Translations under genes and position numbers: made by a program
Notes under the pieces: model-generated
The model's input: the letters and a program-made list of their open reading frames with translations, nothing else
What the model was told of the DNA's origin: nothing
Database searches by the model: none
Source of the DNA: an uncultured Prevotellaceae bacterium
GTDB lineage: Bacteria; Bacteroidota; Bacteroidia; Bacteroidales; Bacteroidaceae
Length of the DNA stretch: 14,342 nt
Reading direction: 5' to 3'
Assembly: GCA_947306845.1 (NCBI GenBank)
Contig: CAMZHP010000051.1
Location: forward strand, 1 to 14,342
Part shown: piece by piece, positions 1 to 6,318 of the stretch
How the letters are laid out: every line of letters starts with the position of its first letter
Numbering within the stretch: position 1 is the first letter of the stretch

Positions 1-481
1 TGAGGTCGTCTTTCTCCAAAGACTTGAGGACATAGACCTGGCAGCGTGAGAGCAGTGGGCGTATGACCTCAAAGGAGGGATTCTCGGTGGTAGCACCGAT
101 GAGTGTCACGACACCCTTCTCCACGGCCCCGAGCAAGGAGTCCTGCTGGCTCTTGCTGAAACGGTGGATCTCATCAATGAAGAGGATGGGTGAAGAGGTG
201 TTGAAAAAACGCGACTTCTTTGCCTTGTCGATGACGTCTCTCACATCCTTCACTCCGCTGGTGACGGCACTGAGTGTATAGAAAGGAGCCTCCAACTTGT
301 TGGCGATGATCTGCGCCAGGGTGGTTTTGCCTACTCCCGGCGGTCCCCAAAGGATAAATGACGATATATGGCCTGCATCAATCATCTTGCGCAGGATCGC
401 CCCCTCCCCTACCAGGTGCTTTTGCCCGATATAATCATCGAGCGTGCGGGGTCTCATTCTCTCGGCTAATGGTTCGCTCAT
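1..481 (-). CDS. rarA: Replication-associated recombination protein A (RarA/MgsA), AAA+ ATPase, 3' end outside window
   Basis: This is the first 160 codons of a RarA-type AAA+ ATPase, a clamp-loader-like protein that acts at stalled replication forks and interacts with SSB in other bacteria. The visible part begins MSEPLAERMRPRTLDDYIGQ, the usual N-terminus of the family. It contains Walker A GPPGVGKTT (residues 46-54), Walker B LFIDEIH (100-106), the sensor-1 segment GATTENP (129-135) and an arginine-finger-like SR (145-146). The family is normally about 420-450 residues, so roughly two thirds lie beyond the left edge. The ATG at 481 is chosen because the conserved N-terminus starts there. 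The gene has its own promoter (490-521) and is divergent from the omega-amidase gene. Nothing visible suggests damage. Identification is firm from the motifs; function is by family knowledge. Confidence 0.95.
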   Translation of the reverse strand, partial: MSEPLAERMRPRTLDDYIGQKHLVGEGAILRKMIDAGHISSFILWGPPGVGKTTLAQIIANKLEAPFYTLSAVTSGVKDVRDVIDKAKKSRFFNTSSPILFIDEIHRFSKSQQDSLLGAVEKGVVTLIGATTENPSFEVIRPLLSRCQVYVLKSLEKDDL

Positions 482-489
482 ATTGATTG

Positions 490-521
490 CAAAAATAAGA
501 GATTTTTTTCAAATACACAAA
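490..521 (-). promoter_or_regulatory. Bacteroidetes-type promoter of rarA
   Basis: Read on the minus strand, a TTTG -33 element (518-521) is followed after 20 bp by TATTTTTG (490-497), an exact match to the TAnnTTTG -7 element used by the primary sigma factor of Bacteroidetes. The predicted transcription start is about 4-8 nt downstream of the -7 element. That leaves only a few bases before the rarA ATG at 481, so the mRNA would be nearly leaderless. Confidence 0.75.
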
Positions 522-649
522 CCATACAACATTAACAATTCAACGAATAAGTTTTAGAGTGCCCTAACGGGCAGAAAAGATAAAAAATAGAATAAAAAAA
601 TAGTAAAAAAATAATTCTTACCATTTTCTTACAAATTTTCTTAAGATTT

Positions 650-688
650 TTCGCCGAAGGCGACTTCCTTTACTATTCGCCGAATAGT
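650..688. promoter_or_regulatory. Paired palindromic sites (TTCGCCGAA twice), possible operator
   Basis: The 9-bp palindrome TTCGCCGAA occurs at 650-658 and 676-684, 26 bp centre to centre. The second copy extends to a 17-bp perfect palindrome, ACTATTCGCCGAATAGT (672-688). The first can also form a small hairpin TCGCC-GAA-GGCGA (651-663). The sites lie about 40-75 bp upstream of the -33 element of the omega-amidase promoter, which suits activator or repressor binding. The regulator is unknown; this is inferred from symmetry and position only. Confidence 0.45.
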
Positions 689-726
689 CACATTACAACA
701 GGCATATATAAAAATTCTATTAATTA

Positions 727-758
727 TTTGGATATAAAAAAGAAAGTATTTACTTTTG
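727..758 (+). promoter_or_regulatory. Promoter of the omega-amidase operon
   Basis: TTTG (727-730), a 20-bp spacer and TACTTTTG (751-758) match the Bacteroidetes -33/-7 consensus exactly. The expected transcription start is near 762, giving a leader of about 40 nt before the ATG at 801. The -7 element contains the TTG at 756, which rules that triplet out as a start codon. Confidence 0.8.
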
Positions 759-800
759 CAGCAAAACATCGAAGAAGCCCAAACGCGCCTATTCCTACTC

Positions 801-1580
801 ATGCGAATCACACTGCTGCAAACCGATATCATCTGGTCGTCGCCTGGAGCCAATATCCAGCAGGCAATCCAATTGATGGATACGTCGCGGGGAAGTGAGC
901 TCTATGTGCTGCCTGAGATGTGGAGCACAGGGTTTGCCACCCAGCCTGAAGGTATCGCAGAAACTGATGGTCAGTCACTTCAGTGGATGATATCAGAAGC
1001 GAAAAACAGGAATGCCGCCATCTGCGGAAGTATCGCTGAGGGAGAGTGCCAGCCCGACGGAAGCATCATCTACCACAACCGCCACTATTTCATTGGTGCT
1101 GACGGACGGGTGGCATATTACGACAAGCGCCACCTCTTTGGCTATGCCGGAGAGGACGCTCACTACCGCAGGGGTGAGAAGCGCACCGTGGTAAGTTGCG
1201 GAGGATGGAGATGGCTGCTGCTAGTCTGCTATGACCTTCGCTTTCCGGTGTGGAGCCGCTACAACGGTGACTACGATGGCATCATCATTGTCGCCAACTG
1301 GCCCTCAAGCCGCCAGCATGTATGGGACACGCTGATACGTGCCCGGGCGATAGAAAACCAGTGCTACGTGGTGGCTGTCAACCGGGTGGGCCAAGACGAG
1401 AAATGCACCTATCAGGGAGGCAGCATGGTGGTAGATGCCAAGGGGCGAGTCATCGCCCAGTGCCCAGACCATGAGGCTTCGGCAGTAACCGCCGACATCG
1501 ACATTGAGGAGTTGCGTGCCTTCCGCACCAAATTCCCGGTTCTCGATGACAGAGACAAAATATCAGAATTCATTCACTAA
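801..1580 (+). CDS. yafV: Omega-amidase, YafV type (carbon-nitrogen hydrolase / nitrilase superfamily)
   Basis: This 259-residue cytoplasmic enzyme is predicted to hydrolyse omega-amides of 2-oxo acids (2-oxoglutaramate, 2-oxosuccinamate) to the 2-oxo acid and ammonia, clearing the by-product of glutamine transaminases. The nitrilase triad is visible: Glu39 in VLPEMW, Lys109 in DKRHLF and Cys143 in LVCYDLRFPVW. The blocks YDKRHLF, VCYDLRFPVWSR, DYD, ANWP and RARAIENQ are those I recall from E. coli YafV, and the length fits a single-domain enzyme. ATG 801 is preferred to an in-frame TTG at 756 because that TTG lies inside the -7 element; MRITLLQTDIIW is also the expected N-terminus. The stop is 9 bp before the next gene, so the two are probably co-transcribed. 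Substrate assignment is by family resemblance. Confidence 0.92.
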   Translation: MRITLLQTDIIWSSPGANIQQAIQLMDTSRGSELYVLPEMWSTGFATQPEGIAETDGQSLQWMISEAKNRNAAICGSIAEGECQPDGSIIYHNRHYFIGADGRVAYYDKRHLFGYAGEDAHYRRGEKRTVVSCGGWRWLLLVCYDLRFPVWSRYNGDYDGIIIVANWPSSRQHVWDTLIRARAIENQCYVVAVNRVGQDEKCTYQGGSMVVDAKGRVIAQCPDHEASAVTADIDIEELRAFRTKFPVLDDRDKISEFIH

Positions 1581-1589
1581 CAGAATAGT

Positions 1590-2396
1590 ATGAAAAAAGA
1601 GAAGAAAGCCCTTACCTTGAAGACGCTCAACAAGAGCAACATCTGGGATCTGCAGGAGAATGACATTTTCCGCCTATGGGAGGCTGCAGAAAAAGATGCG
1701 GACATGAAAGAATATGTGCGCCATTACCTCGACATCATCAAGAGCGCCTTTGATGTGGACGAGGTGAAGGTTGACCAGCCCGAAGTGGTAAAGAAATATG
1801 AGTCACGCGGTTTCAAAGTAGGTATGCTGAAGATGGACGACAACACAAAGACCAAGTTTGCCATCAAAAAACGCCCTATCCTCCGTGTGACCGACCTGAC
1901 ATACGAGAACATCCGTCATATCTCCACCACGAAATTGCTTGAAGTGATTGACCGCAATTTCGGAGGCGGTTGGGACAGTCTCTCACAGAGCATTCAGGAT
2001 ATCATCGAGAACGGTTTTGACATCAGCACCACCACGCTTCCCAAGGACCGTCTGCACAAGCCCGGCGGCATGTATGAGAAGAAAGTAGCTGATGGATTTG
2101 AGGTGCTGGAGATAACCAAAGGCATGTGGGTGGAGGCCATCTTCGCCAAGGCGAAACCCGAGGTAGAACGTCCCCACATCCAATTTGACGAGGATGAGGA
2201 AGAATCAGACATCGACCGCGAGGATGACGACGACGAAGATCTCCCGTTGGAAGAAGACAACTACAATATGCCTGACGAAGAGGATGTGTTCGACGAGGAC
2301 AAGCTGACAGAAGAGAGCTACCGCACAACGTTTGACACAGACCCTGAGGACCTCAATTTTGAGGCGGAGAGCATTTCTGATGATTATGAGGACTGA
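1590..2396 (+). CDS. Conserved hypothetical protein with long acidic C-terminal tail
   Basis: This 268-residue soluble protein has no signal peptide or membrane segment, and I do not recognise its family with confidence. Residues 1 to about 190 look like a folded, mixed-charge domain, with recognisable stretches FGGGWDSLSQSIQDII (124-139) and EITKGMWVEAIFAK (174-187). From residue 200 to the end, 37 of 69 residues are Asp or Glu, including a run of four Asp at 212-215. Such tails usually mimic nucleic acid or bind basic proteins. Folded domain plus acidic tail superficially recalls the Firmicutes RNA-polymerase delta subunit, but I see no sequence evidence for homology. The gene starts 9 bp after the omega-amidase stop and ends before a strong terminator, so it is the second gene of a two-gene operon. 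Confidence 0.8.
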   Translation: MKKEKKALTLKTLNKSNIWDLQENDIFRLWEAAEKDADMKEYVRHYLDIIKSAFDVDEVKVDQPEVVKKYESRGFKVGMLKMDDNTKTKFAIKKRPILRVTDLTYENIRHISTTKLLEVIDRNFGGGWDSLSQSIQDIIENGFDISTTTLPKDRLHKPGGMYEKKVADGFEVLEITKGMWVEAIFAKAKPEVERPHIQFDEDEEESDIDREDDDDEDLPLEEDNYNMPDEEDVFDEDKLTEESYRTTFDTDPEDLNFEAESISDDYED

Positions 2397-2430
2397 CGAG
2401 AGAATCGAGTCAGAACCTGCAACAAAATCA

Positions 2431-2461
2431 ATGGGGCTTGTCTCATGACAAGCCCCATTTT
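2431..2461 (+). terminator. Intrinsic terminator of the omega-amidase operon, possibly bidirectional
   Basis: A perfect 12-bp stem pairs ATGGGGCTTGTC (2431-2442) with GACAAGCCCCAT (2447-2458) across a TCAT loop, and is followed by TTTTAT. It lies 35 bp after the acidic-tail gene and 45 bp beyond the stop of the converging minus-strand barrel gene. The minus-strand side has a looser T-rich tract, so it may stop transcription from both sides. Confidence 0.88.
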
Positions 2462-2505
2462 ATATCATACGATGCAATACTTATTACAGTAAAACTAATC
2501 TTTTA

Positions 2506-4086
2506 TCAGAAGGTGTAGCCAAGTGTGCACAGCACCTGATGGCGTTTGTTGTTTACTTCTACGAAATTGGCAATGTTGTCAAAATCGTAGTACTTATTGT
2601 CTCTATAACTCATGAACGGACAGAAGTCACCCTTGACGATGCTGTACTGATAAGCGAGATCCAGGCTGAAATTGCCAGTGTTGTAGCCAAAACCTAAAGT
2701 CAGGCGGTTGGTATCCTTCCAGTTGGTGAAGTCGGTAGCAGAAGAGATATAAGAGCCGTTGGAGCCAATGGTTCCATCCTTGAAACCATCCTTATTATAC
2801 ATCGCTGTAGAAAAGTTGTATCCGGCACGCAGGGCGATTTCGGGAAGCACCTTCAGCTCGGCACCCACTTTGATGGTGCTCACTCCCTTGAGTGTCATCT
2901 TTGTGTGTGCATTCATATTCTCATCATTATGGCTCGATTCATAGTAATCGTAGAAGCTATAATTGCCACCGTCGTTGATGCGAGTCCTGATGTGGCCGTA
3001 GTCGGCATACTCGAAGCCTGCACCCAGAGCCAGTTTATTGCCCACGGTGTAGCCAGCATTCAAGCCGAACTTCCAAGGAGTATAGATTTTATAATCGTAA
3101 GAGTCTTCAGCCCACACCGTATTATTACCGTCGCTGATTTCCGTATAGTTGGAGGTAGTGAGGTCATACCATGTCGGAGTATGGACATAGGCACCGAGAA
3201 GCAGCGGAGCATATTCCACAGGACGGACGATGGCGCCCAGTTTGACATCCACACCCTGTCCGGTGATTTTGCGCTCATCATAAACATTGAGTTTGGTGAT
3301 TTCTTCGGGATTGGGCAGGATGGCCTCTGTGTAATCTCCAATATGCTGATAATGTACGTCGTGCACACCCATCGTTACGCCCAGGTACACACGGTCGTTG
3401 ATGTTACCGCTGATATTGAAATCATATTCTCCGATATAGCCCTTATGGGCGCGGTCGAAATCATAGCCGCTAGCTTCATAAAAATAGCGTTCGCCGTCGC
3501 CTGCTGCATACAGGAGGTTTTTCACATAAATATCATCGAGCTGATTGCTGGAGATATAGGAATCCTCCATATAAATCCTACCCTCACCATCAATCGGACA
3601 AATCAGGCCGTTGTTCAACTTCATGTACGTCAATTTGTTCTGAGATGCATATGTGCCTTCAGGAGAAGACTTCCCGAACTGGTCGTCCGCGGAGAGGATG
3701 AAATTGAAATTGCGACTCTTATGGTAATTGACAGCGAAATTGAGGAAGGAACCGCCGTCAATAGACTTGGAAGTCCACACGAATCCCAGCTGGTCGAAGC
3801 TTACTTTGGTGGCGTCACCATGAGGATACTCGGCAGCACCGCCCTGAGAAACTACACCCAGGGTACCTTCTATCTTGCTTTTGCGGAACCGTCCGACACC
3901 GGCAGGATTGGAGCCTATGGTGGAGATGTCAGCACCGAGCGCATCGAGTGCACCGCCCATTCCCACGTAGCGGGCTGTACCGTTGAGATCCTCTCCTGCT
4001 ATTTTTGCATTCTCGTAAGTCTCCTGAGCAGCAGCCTGTCCTGCGGACAGCAGTGCCACTGCCATCAAAATATATTTGATTTTCAT
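2506..4086 (-). CDS. Outer-membrane beta-barrel protein, FadL/OmpP1/TodX-like
   Basis: A 526-residue exported protein with signal peptide MKIKYILMAVALLSAGQAAA and likely cleavage before QET. The mature N-terminus carries ARYVGMGGALDALGADISTIGSNPAGVG (pattern within 38-65), the NPAG-containing plug segment typical of FadL/OmpP1-like transporters in Bacteroidales, some of which are annotated as hemin receptors. The rest is rich in alternating aromatic and polar residues (AVNYHKSRNFNF, NISGNINDRVYLGVTMG, LALGAGFEYADYG), and the protein ends HQVLCTLGYTF with a terminal Phe as in BAM-assembled barrels. A role in uptake of hydrophobic compounds is known for FadL itself; the substrate here is unknown. 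It lies 50 bp downstream of the secreted Tyr-rich protein gene with no promoter match between them, so the two are probably one operon. Confidence 0.85.
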   Translation of the reverse strand: MKIKYILMAVALLSAGQAAAQETYENAKIAGEDLNGTARYVGMGGALDALGADISTIGSNPAGVGRFRKSKIEGTLGVVSQGGAAEYPHGDATKVSFDQLGFVWTSKSIDGGSFLNFAVNYHKSRNFNFILSADDQFGKSSPEGTYASQNKLTYMKLNNGLICPIDGEGRIYMEDSYISSNQLDDIYVKNLLYAAGDGERYFYEASGYDFDRAHKGYIGEYDFNISGNINDRVYLGVTMGVHDVHYQHIGDYTEAILPNPEEITKLNVYDERKITGQGVDVKLGAIVRPVEYAPLLLGAYVHTPTWYDLTTSNYTEISDGNNTVWAEDSYDYKIYTPWKFGLNAGYTVGNKLALGAGFEYADYGHIRTRINDGGNYSFYDYYESSHNDENMNAHTKMTLKGVSTIKVGAELKVLPEIALRAGYNFSTAMYNKDGFKDGTIGSNGSYISSATDFTNWKDTNRLTLGFGYNTGNFSLDLAYQYSIVKGDFCPFMSYRDNKYYDFDNIANFVEVNNKRHQVLCTLGYTF

Positions 4087-4136
4087 AATCGTCGTATTTT
4101 TGAATATGTTAAACAGTTGAAAAGTAGAACATGAAA

Positions 4137-5150
4137 TTATCTGCCACGACCTCCTCCACCGAAGGAGCCACCAGAACGGCTGCCACCGCCGCCAAAGGAG
4201 CCACCACCAGAACGGCTGCCACCGCCGCCACCGCTGCTGCCGCTATAAGAACCGCCTGACGATGAAGATCCGCTGTAAGAAGGTCCGCTGTAGGAAGGAG
4301 CAGAACTGCTGTAGCTTCTTTGGGTGCCATAAGTTGGTGTACTCGTATTTGAGCCGTAAGAACGACTGCCACCACCCATGGTACGGCTACCGCCACCCAA
4401 GCTGCTGACCCTTGCACCCGAATTGGAGTAAGAGCTACGAGAGCCTGTGCTGCTACCAGATCCCACATTGTTGGCAAAAGTGCCCCTGCTTATAGCACGT
4501 CCTCCGAAAGCTCCATGGCTGGTGGCTGTGTATCCTGCAGAATAGTTGCTCCTTGTGGGAGCGCTCGGACTGGTTTTGGCAAGATTGCCACCGCGTTCGT
4601 AAATCACAGAGCCACCACCATAATAACCGTAGGGATAACCATAATAGCCATAGTAGTTATAGTAGGGCCAACCCAGATATCCGAAGTGCCAGGGAGACCA
4701 TCCCCAGTAGTATGTGTAATCCCAGTACCAAGGATCCCAGGGATACCAACCATGATAGAAGGGATCATAGAATCCGTAGTAATAAGAACGGTAGGGATAG
4801 AGCCATGGATTGTACCATCCGGCATAGCCATCATACAACCCCATTCGTGCGCTGTAGCGGAAGTCATCGTCATCACCTTTGTAAACAAAGATGGTGTCTT
4901 GATCTGCCGGACCAGTTGTGAACTCGATGATATCATTGCCCAGGGAATCCTTTCCTATGATATCATAAGAGCTACGGAATCGTCTGTTGTACTCATCCAG
5001 ATTCACATCACGCCCTATCTTTGGCGGGTTGTGCTTGACTGTCACGACTTTCTTTTCACCCTTCTTTGGGACATAATACATGTCATCCTGAGCGAGGGTT
5101 GTCATAGGCAGGAAAACCATCACCATTGCTAAGATCATCAACTTTTTCAT
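4137..5150 (-). CDS. Secreted low-complexity protein, Tyr/Trp-rich then Gly/Ser/Arg-rich
   Basis: A 337-residue exported protein of unknown function. The signal peptide is MKKLMILAMVMVFLPMTTLA, with likely cleavage before QDD. Residues 21-105 form a charged, possibly folded segment. Residues 106-180 are extraordinarily aromatic: I count 26 Tyr, 10 Trp and 3 Phe in 75 positions, interspersed with Gly, Pro and Asp. Residues 181-337 are Gly/Ser-rich with scattered Tyr and Arg, ending in repeats such as GGGSRSGG and GGGGRGR. This is sequence of intrinsically disordered, self-associating or surface-adhesive proteins, not of an enzyme. It is the first gene of a probable pair with the barrel gene, so it may be a surface or periplasmic partner of that protein, but this is inference from position. 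No catalytic motif is visible. Out-of-frame readings of the low-complexity part are not taken as genes. Confidence 0.82.
   Translation of the reverse strand: MKKLMILAMVMVFLPMTTLAQDDMYYVPKKGEKKVVTVKHNPPKIGRDVNLDEYNRRFRSSYDIIGKDSLGNDIIEFTTGPADQDTIFVYKGDDDDFRYSARMGLYDGYAGWYNPWLYPYRSYYYGFYDPFYHGWYPWDPWYWDYTYYWGWSPWHFGYLGWPYYNYYGYYGYPYGYYGGGSVIYERGGNLAKTSPSAPTRSNYSAGYTATSHGAFGGRAISRGTFANNVGSGSSTGSRSSYSNSGARVSSLGGGSRTMGGGSRSYGSNTSTPTYGTQRSYSSSAPSYSGPSYSGSSSSGGSYSGSSGGGGGSRSGGGSFGGGGSRSGGSFGGGGRGR
4168..4230 (-). repeat. 27-bp direct repeat inside the Gly/Ser-rich tail coding sequence
   Basis: An identical 27-bp segment occurs at 4168-4194 and 4204-4230, 36 bp apart start to start. It encodes the repeated GGGSRSGG-type units near the C-terminus of the secreted protein. 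The spacing is a multiple of three, so gain or loss of a copy by recombination would keep the frame and change tail length. Confidence 0.7.
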
Positions 5151-5182
5151 ATCGCGTCTGATTTAATTGTTTTCTTACGGTG

Positions 5183-5213
5183 CAAAAATACAACGACTTT
5201 TGATGCAAAAATA
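5183..5213 (-). promoter_or_regulatory. Candidate -7 elements for the secreted-protein/barrel operon
   Basis: On the minus strand TATTTTTG occurs at 5206-5213 and again at 5183-5190. Both match TAnnTTTG and lie 33-56 bp before the ATG at 5150. Neither has a clean TTTG element at 19-21 bp, so the promoter call is weak and which one is used cannot be decided. Confidence 0.4.
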
Positions 5214-5214
5214 C

Positions 5215-5245
5215 GGAAAAACCCTAAAACGGGGTAGGTTTTTCC
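5215..5245. promoter_or_regulatory. Inverted repeat GGAAAAACC/GGTTTTTCC between divergent promoters
   Basis: GGAAAAACC (5215-5223) and its exact reverse complement GGTTTTTCC (5237-5245) are separated by 13 nt. The repeat touches the minus-strand -7 candidate at 5206-5213 on one side and lies 10 bp from the plus-strand -7 candidate at 5256-5263 on the other. It could be an operator controlling both directions. A terminator role is less likely because both flanking genes point away from it. Confidence 0.35.
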
Positions 5246-5255
5246 CTATTTTTTA

Positions 5256-5263
5256 TAAATTTG
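5256..5263 (+). promoter_or_regulatory. Candidate -7 element for prmA
   Basis: TAAATTTG matches TAnnTTTG, but there is no TTTG at the required upstream distance. If it is used, the prmA leader would be about 180 nt and would contain both short-repeat arrays (5281-5315 and 5353-5446). Confidence 0.35.
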
Positions 5264-5280
5264 CAGAAAAATTATTTGGA

Positions 5281-5315
5281 TTAAGAATTAGGAATTAAGA
5301 ATTAAGAATTATGAT
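5281..5315 (+). repeat. 7-bp tandem repeat array (TTAAGAA)
   Basis: Five consecutive heptamers, TTAAGAA, TTAGGAA, TTAAGAA, TTAAGAA and TTATGAT, occupy these 35 bp with no gaps. The array lies between the candidate prmA -7 element and the 8-bp array. Copies are imperfect, so it is an older array with some divergence. Function unknown. Confidence 0.7.
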
Positions 5316-5352
5316 TACCCCTGTTTGAAGGCGGTGAAAATATAGGGAGGTC

Positions 5353-5446
5353 TAAACTTCTATACTCCTAAACTATTGAACTCCAAAACATTTAAACTTC
5401 TAAACTTTTGAACTTTAAACTTTTAAACTTTTGAACTTTTAAACTC
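5353..5446 (+). repeat. 8-bp tandem repeat array ending 2 nt before the prmA start codon
   Basis: Twelve consecutive units of consensus TRAACTYY run from 5353 to 5446: TAAACTTC, TATACTCC, TAAACTAT, TGAACTCC, AAAACATT, TAAACTTC, TAAACTTT, TGAACTT, TAAACTTT, TAAACTTT, TGAACTTT and TAAACTC. Two units are 7 bp. The array fills the whole space where a ribosome-binding site would lie. Its unit TATACTCC is identical to the main unit of the array before the GH25 gene (7202-7272), in the same orientation relative to the gene. Confidence 0.8.
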
Positions 5447-5448
5447 AA

Positions 5449-6318
5449 ATGAAATATCTGCAAGCCACTTTCCACATCAATGGAACGAACATCACGCCAG
5501 AGTTGATGGCCACTGCCCGTGACATCGTGTCGGGCCTTGCCTCAGAGGCAGGCTTTGAAAGTTTCAGCGAAGAAGATGACGTGCTCACCGGTTACGTGCA
5601 GGAAGACCTGTTGCACCGTGAGTTGCTCGATGGCCAACTTGCCGAGTTTCCCATTCCCGGCATTCATGTCAGTTACGACTTGGAGAAGGCTGAATACCGC
5701 GACTGGAACGCCGTTTGGGAAGAAGAAGGGTTTGAGCCGATAGTCATTGACAATCTCTGTATCATCCACGACACGAAACATCCAGTAAGCATCGGGGAAG
5801 GACAGACTGAAATAGTGATTGACGCCAAGATGGCCTTTGGCACTGGTACCCATGAGACCACCCAAATGATGGTTTCCCGTCTGTTGCACATGGACCTCCA
5901 TGGCAAACGTGTGCTCGACTGTGGCTGCGGCACTGGCATCCTTTCCATTGCCGCATCCAAAGCAGGTGCGGCCCGTGTGGTGGCATACGACATTGATGAA
6001 TGGAGTGTGGACAACACACAACATAATGCCCGGCTCAACGAAGCGGACAACATAGAGGTGCTGACAGGCGATGTGCATGTGCTTTCACATATCAGCGGGG
6101 TGTTCGATATCGTGATGGCCAACATCAACCGCAATATTTTGCTGGCCGACATGTCGACGATGTGCGAGGTGCTTGCCGTTGGCGGGATATTGATGCTTAG
6201 CGGTTTTTACGAGAGCGATGCAGCTGCGCTTATAGCGGAGGCCGACCGTCTGGGACTCACCTTTCAGTCAAAAACCTCGACTGGCGACTGGGTATCGCTG
6301 TCATTTGTCTCGACATAA
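5449..6318 (+). CDS. prmA: Ribosomal protein L11 methyltransferase
   Basis: This 289-residue cytoplasmic enzyme uses S-adenosylmethionine to methylate ribosomal protein L11 on several amino groups. The N-terminal substrate-recognition domain spans residues 1 to about 100 and includes RDWNAVWEEEGFEPI (84-98). The catalytic domain has the family signatures MAFGTGTHETT (128-138), the SAM-binding loop DCGCGTGILSIAASKAGA (157-174), the acidic DID (181-183) and ANINRNIL (224-231), the PrmA version of the NPPY-like motif. Length is normal. The ATG at 5449 is the first in frame and fits the usual N-terminus; it has no Shine-Dalgarno, only the 8-bp repeat array. Its last 55 bp overlap the 3' end of the converging GH25 gene, so no terminator separates them. 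Identification is firm. Confidence 0.95.
   Translation: MKYLQATFHINGTNITPELMATARDIVSGLASEAGFESFSEEDDVLTGYVQEDLLHRELLDGQLAEFPIPGIHVSYDLEKAEYRDWNAVWEEEGFEPIVIDNLCIIHDTKHPVSIGEGQTEIVIDAKMAFGTGTHETTQMMVSRLLHMDLHGKRVLDCGCGTGILSIAASKAGAARVVAYDIDEWSVDNTQHNARLNEADNIEVLTGDVHVLSHISGVFDIVMANINRNILLADMSTMCEVLAVGGILMLSGFYESDAAALIAEADRLGLTFQSKTSTGDWVSLSFVST

Larger units (their letters stand above)
482..800. other. Divergent AT-rich intergenic region between rarA and the omega-amidase gene
   Basis: This 319-bp stretch has no convincing gene. It holds the rarA promoter at its left end and the omega-amidase promoter at its right end. Between them is a small hairpin TGCCC-TAAC-GGGCA (560-573) with no T-run after it, an A/T-rich stretch (about 575-648), and two palindromic TTCGCCGAA sites (650-658 and 676-684). 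I see no tRNA or riboswitch-like fold. Confidence 0.7.

Noticed and set aside
756..800. In-frame TTG extension of the omega-amidase by 15 codons
   Set aside because: The TTG lies within the -7 promoter element, so it would not be transcribed, and the conserved N-terminus begins at the ATG at 801.
641..853. 70-codon minus-strand frame across the omega-amidase promoter
   Set aside because: It covers the promoter, the palindromes and the start of a real gene, and has no recognisable family.
2905..4134. 409-codon open frame on the plus strand opposite the barrel gene
   Set aside because: It is antisense to a well-supported outer-membrane protein, its translation shows no recognisable domain, and it has no promoter. 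It is a by-product of codon bias.
4109..4477. Ala/Val-rich 122-codon frame overlapping the Gly/Ser-rich tail
   Set aside because: It is a frame-shifted reading of low-complexity codons; composition alone explains it.
5215..5245. Terminator reading of the GGAAAAACC/GGTTTTTCC hairpin
   Set aside because: Both neighbouring genes are transcribed away from it, and the stem is A/T-rich with a large 13-nt loop.
5353..5446. CRISPR array interpretation of the short repeats
   Set aside because: Units are 7-8 bp with no spacers, and no cas genes are nearby.
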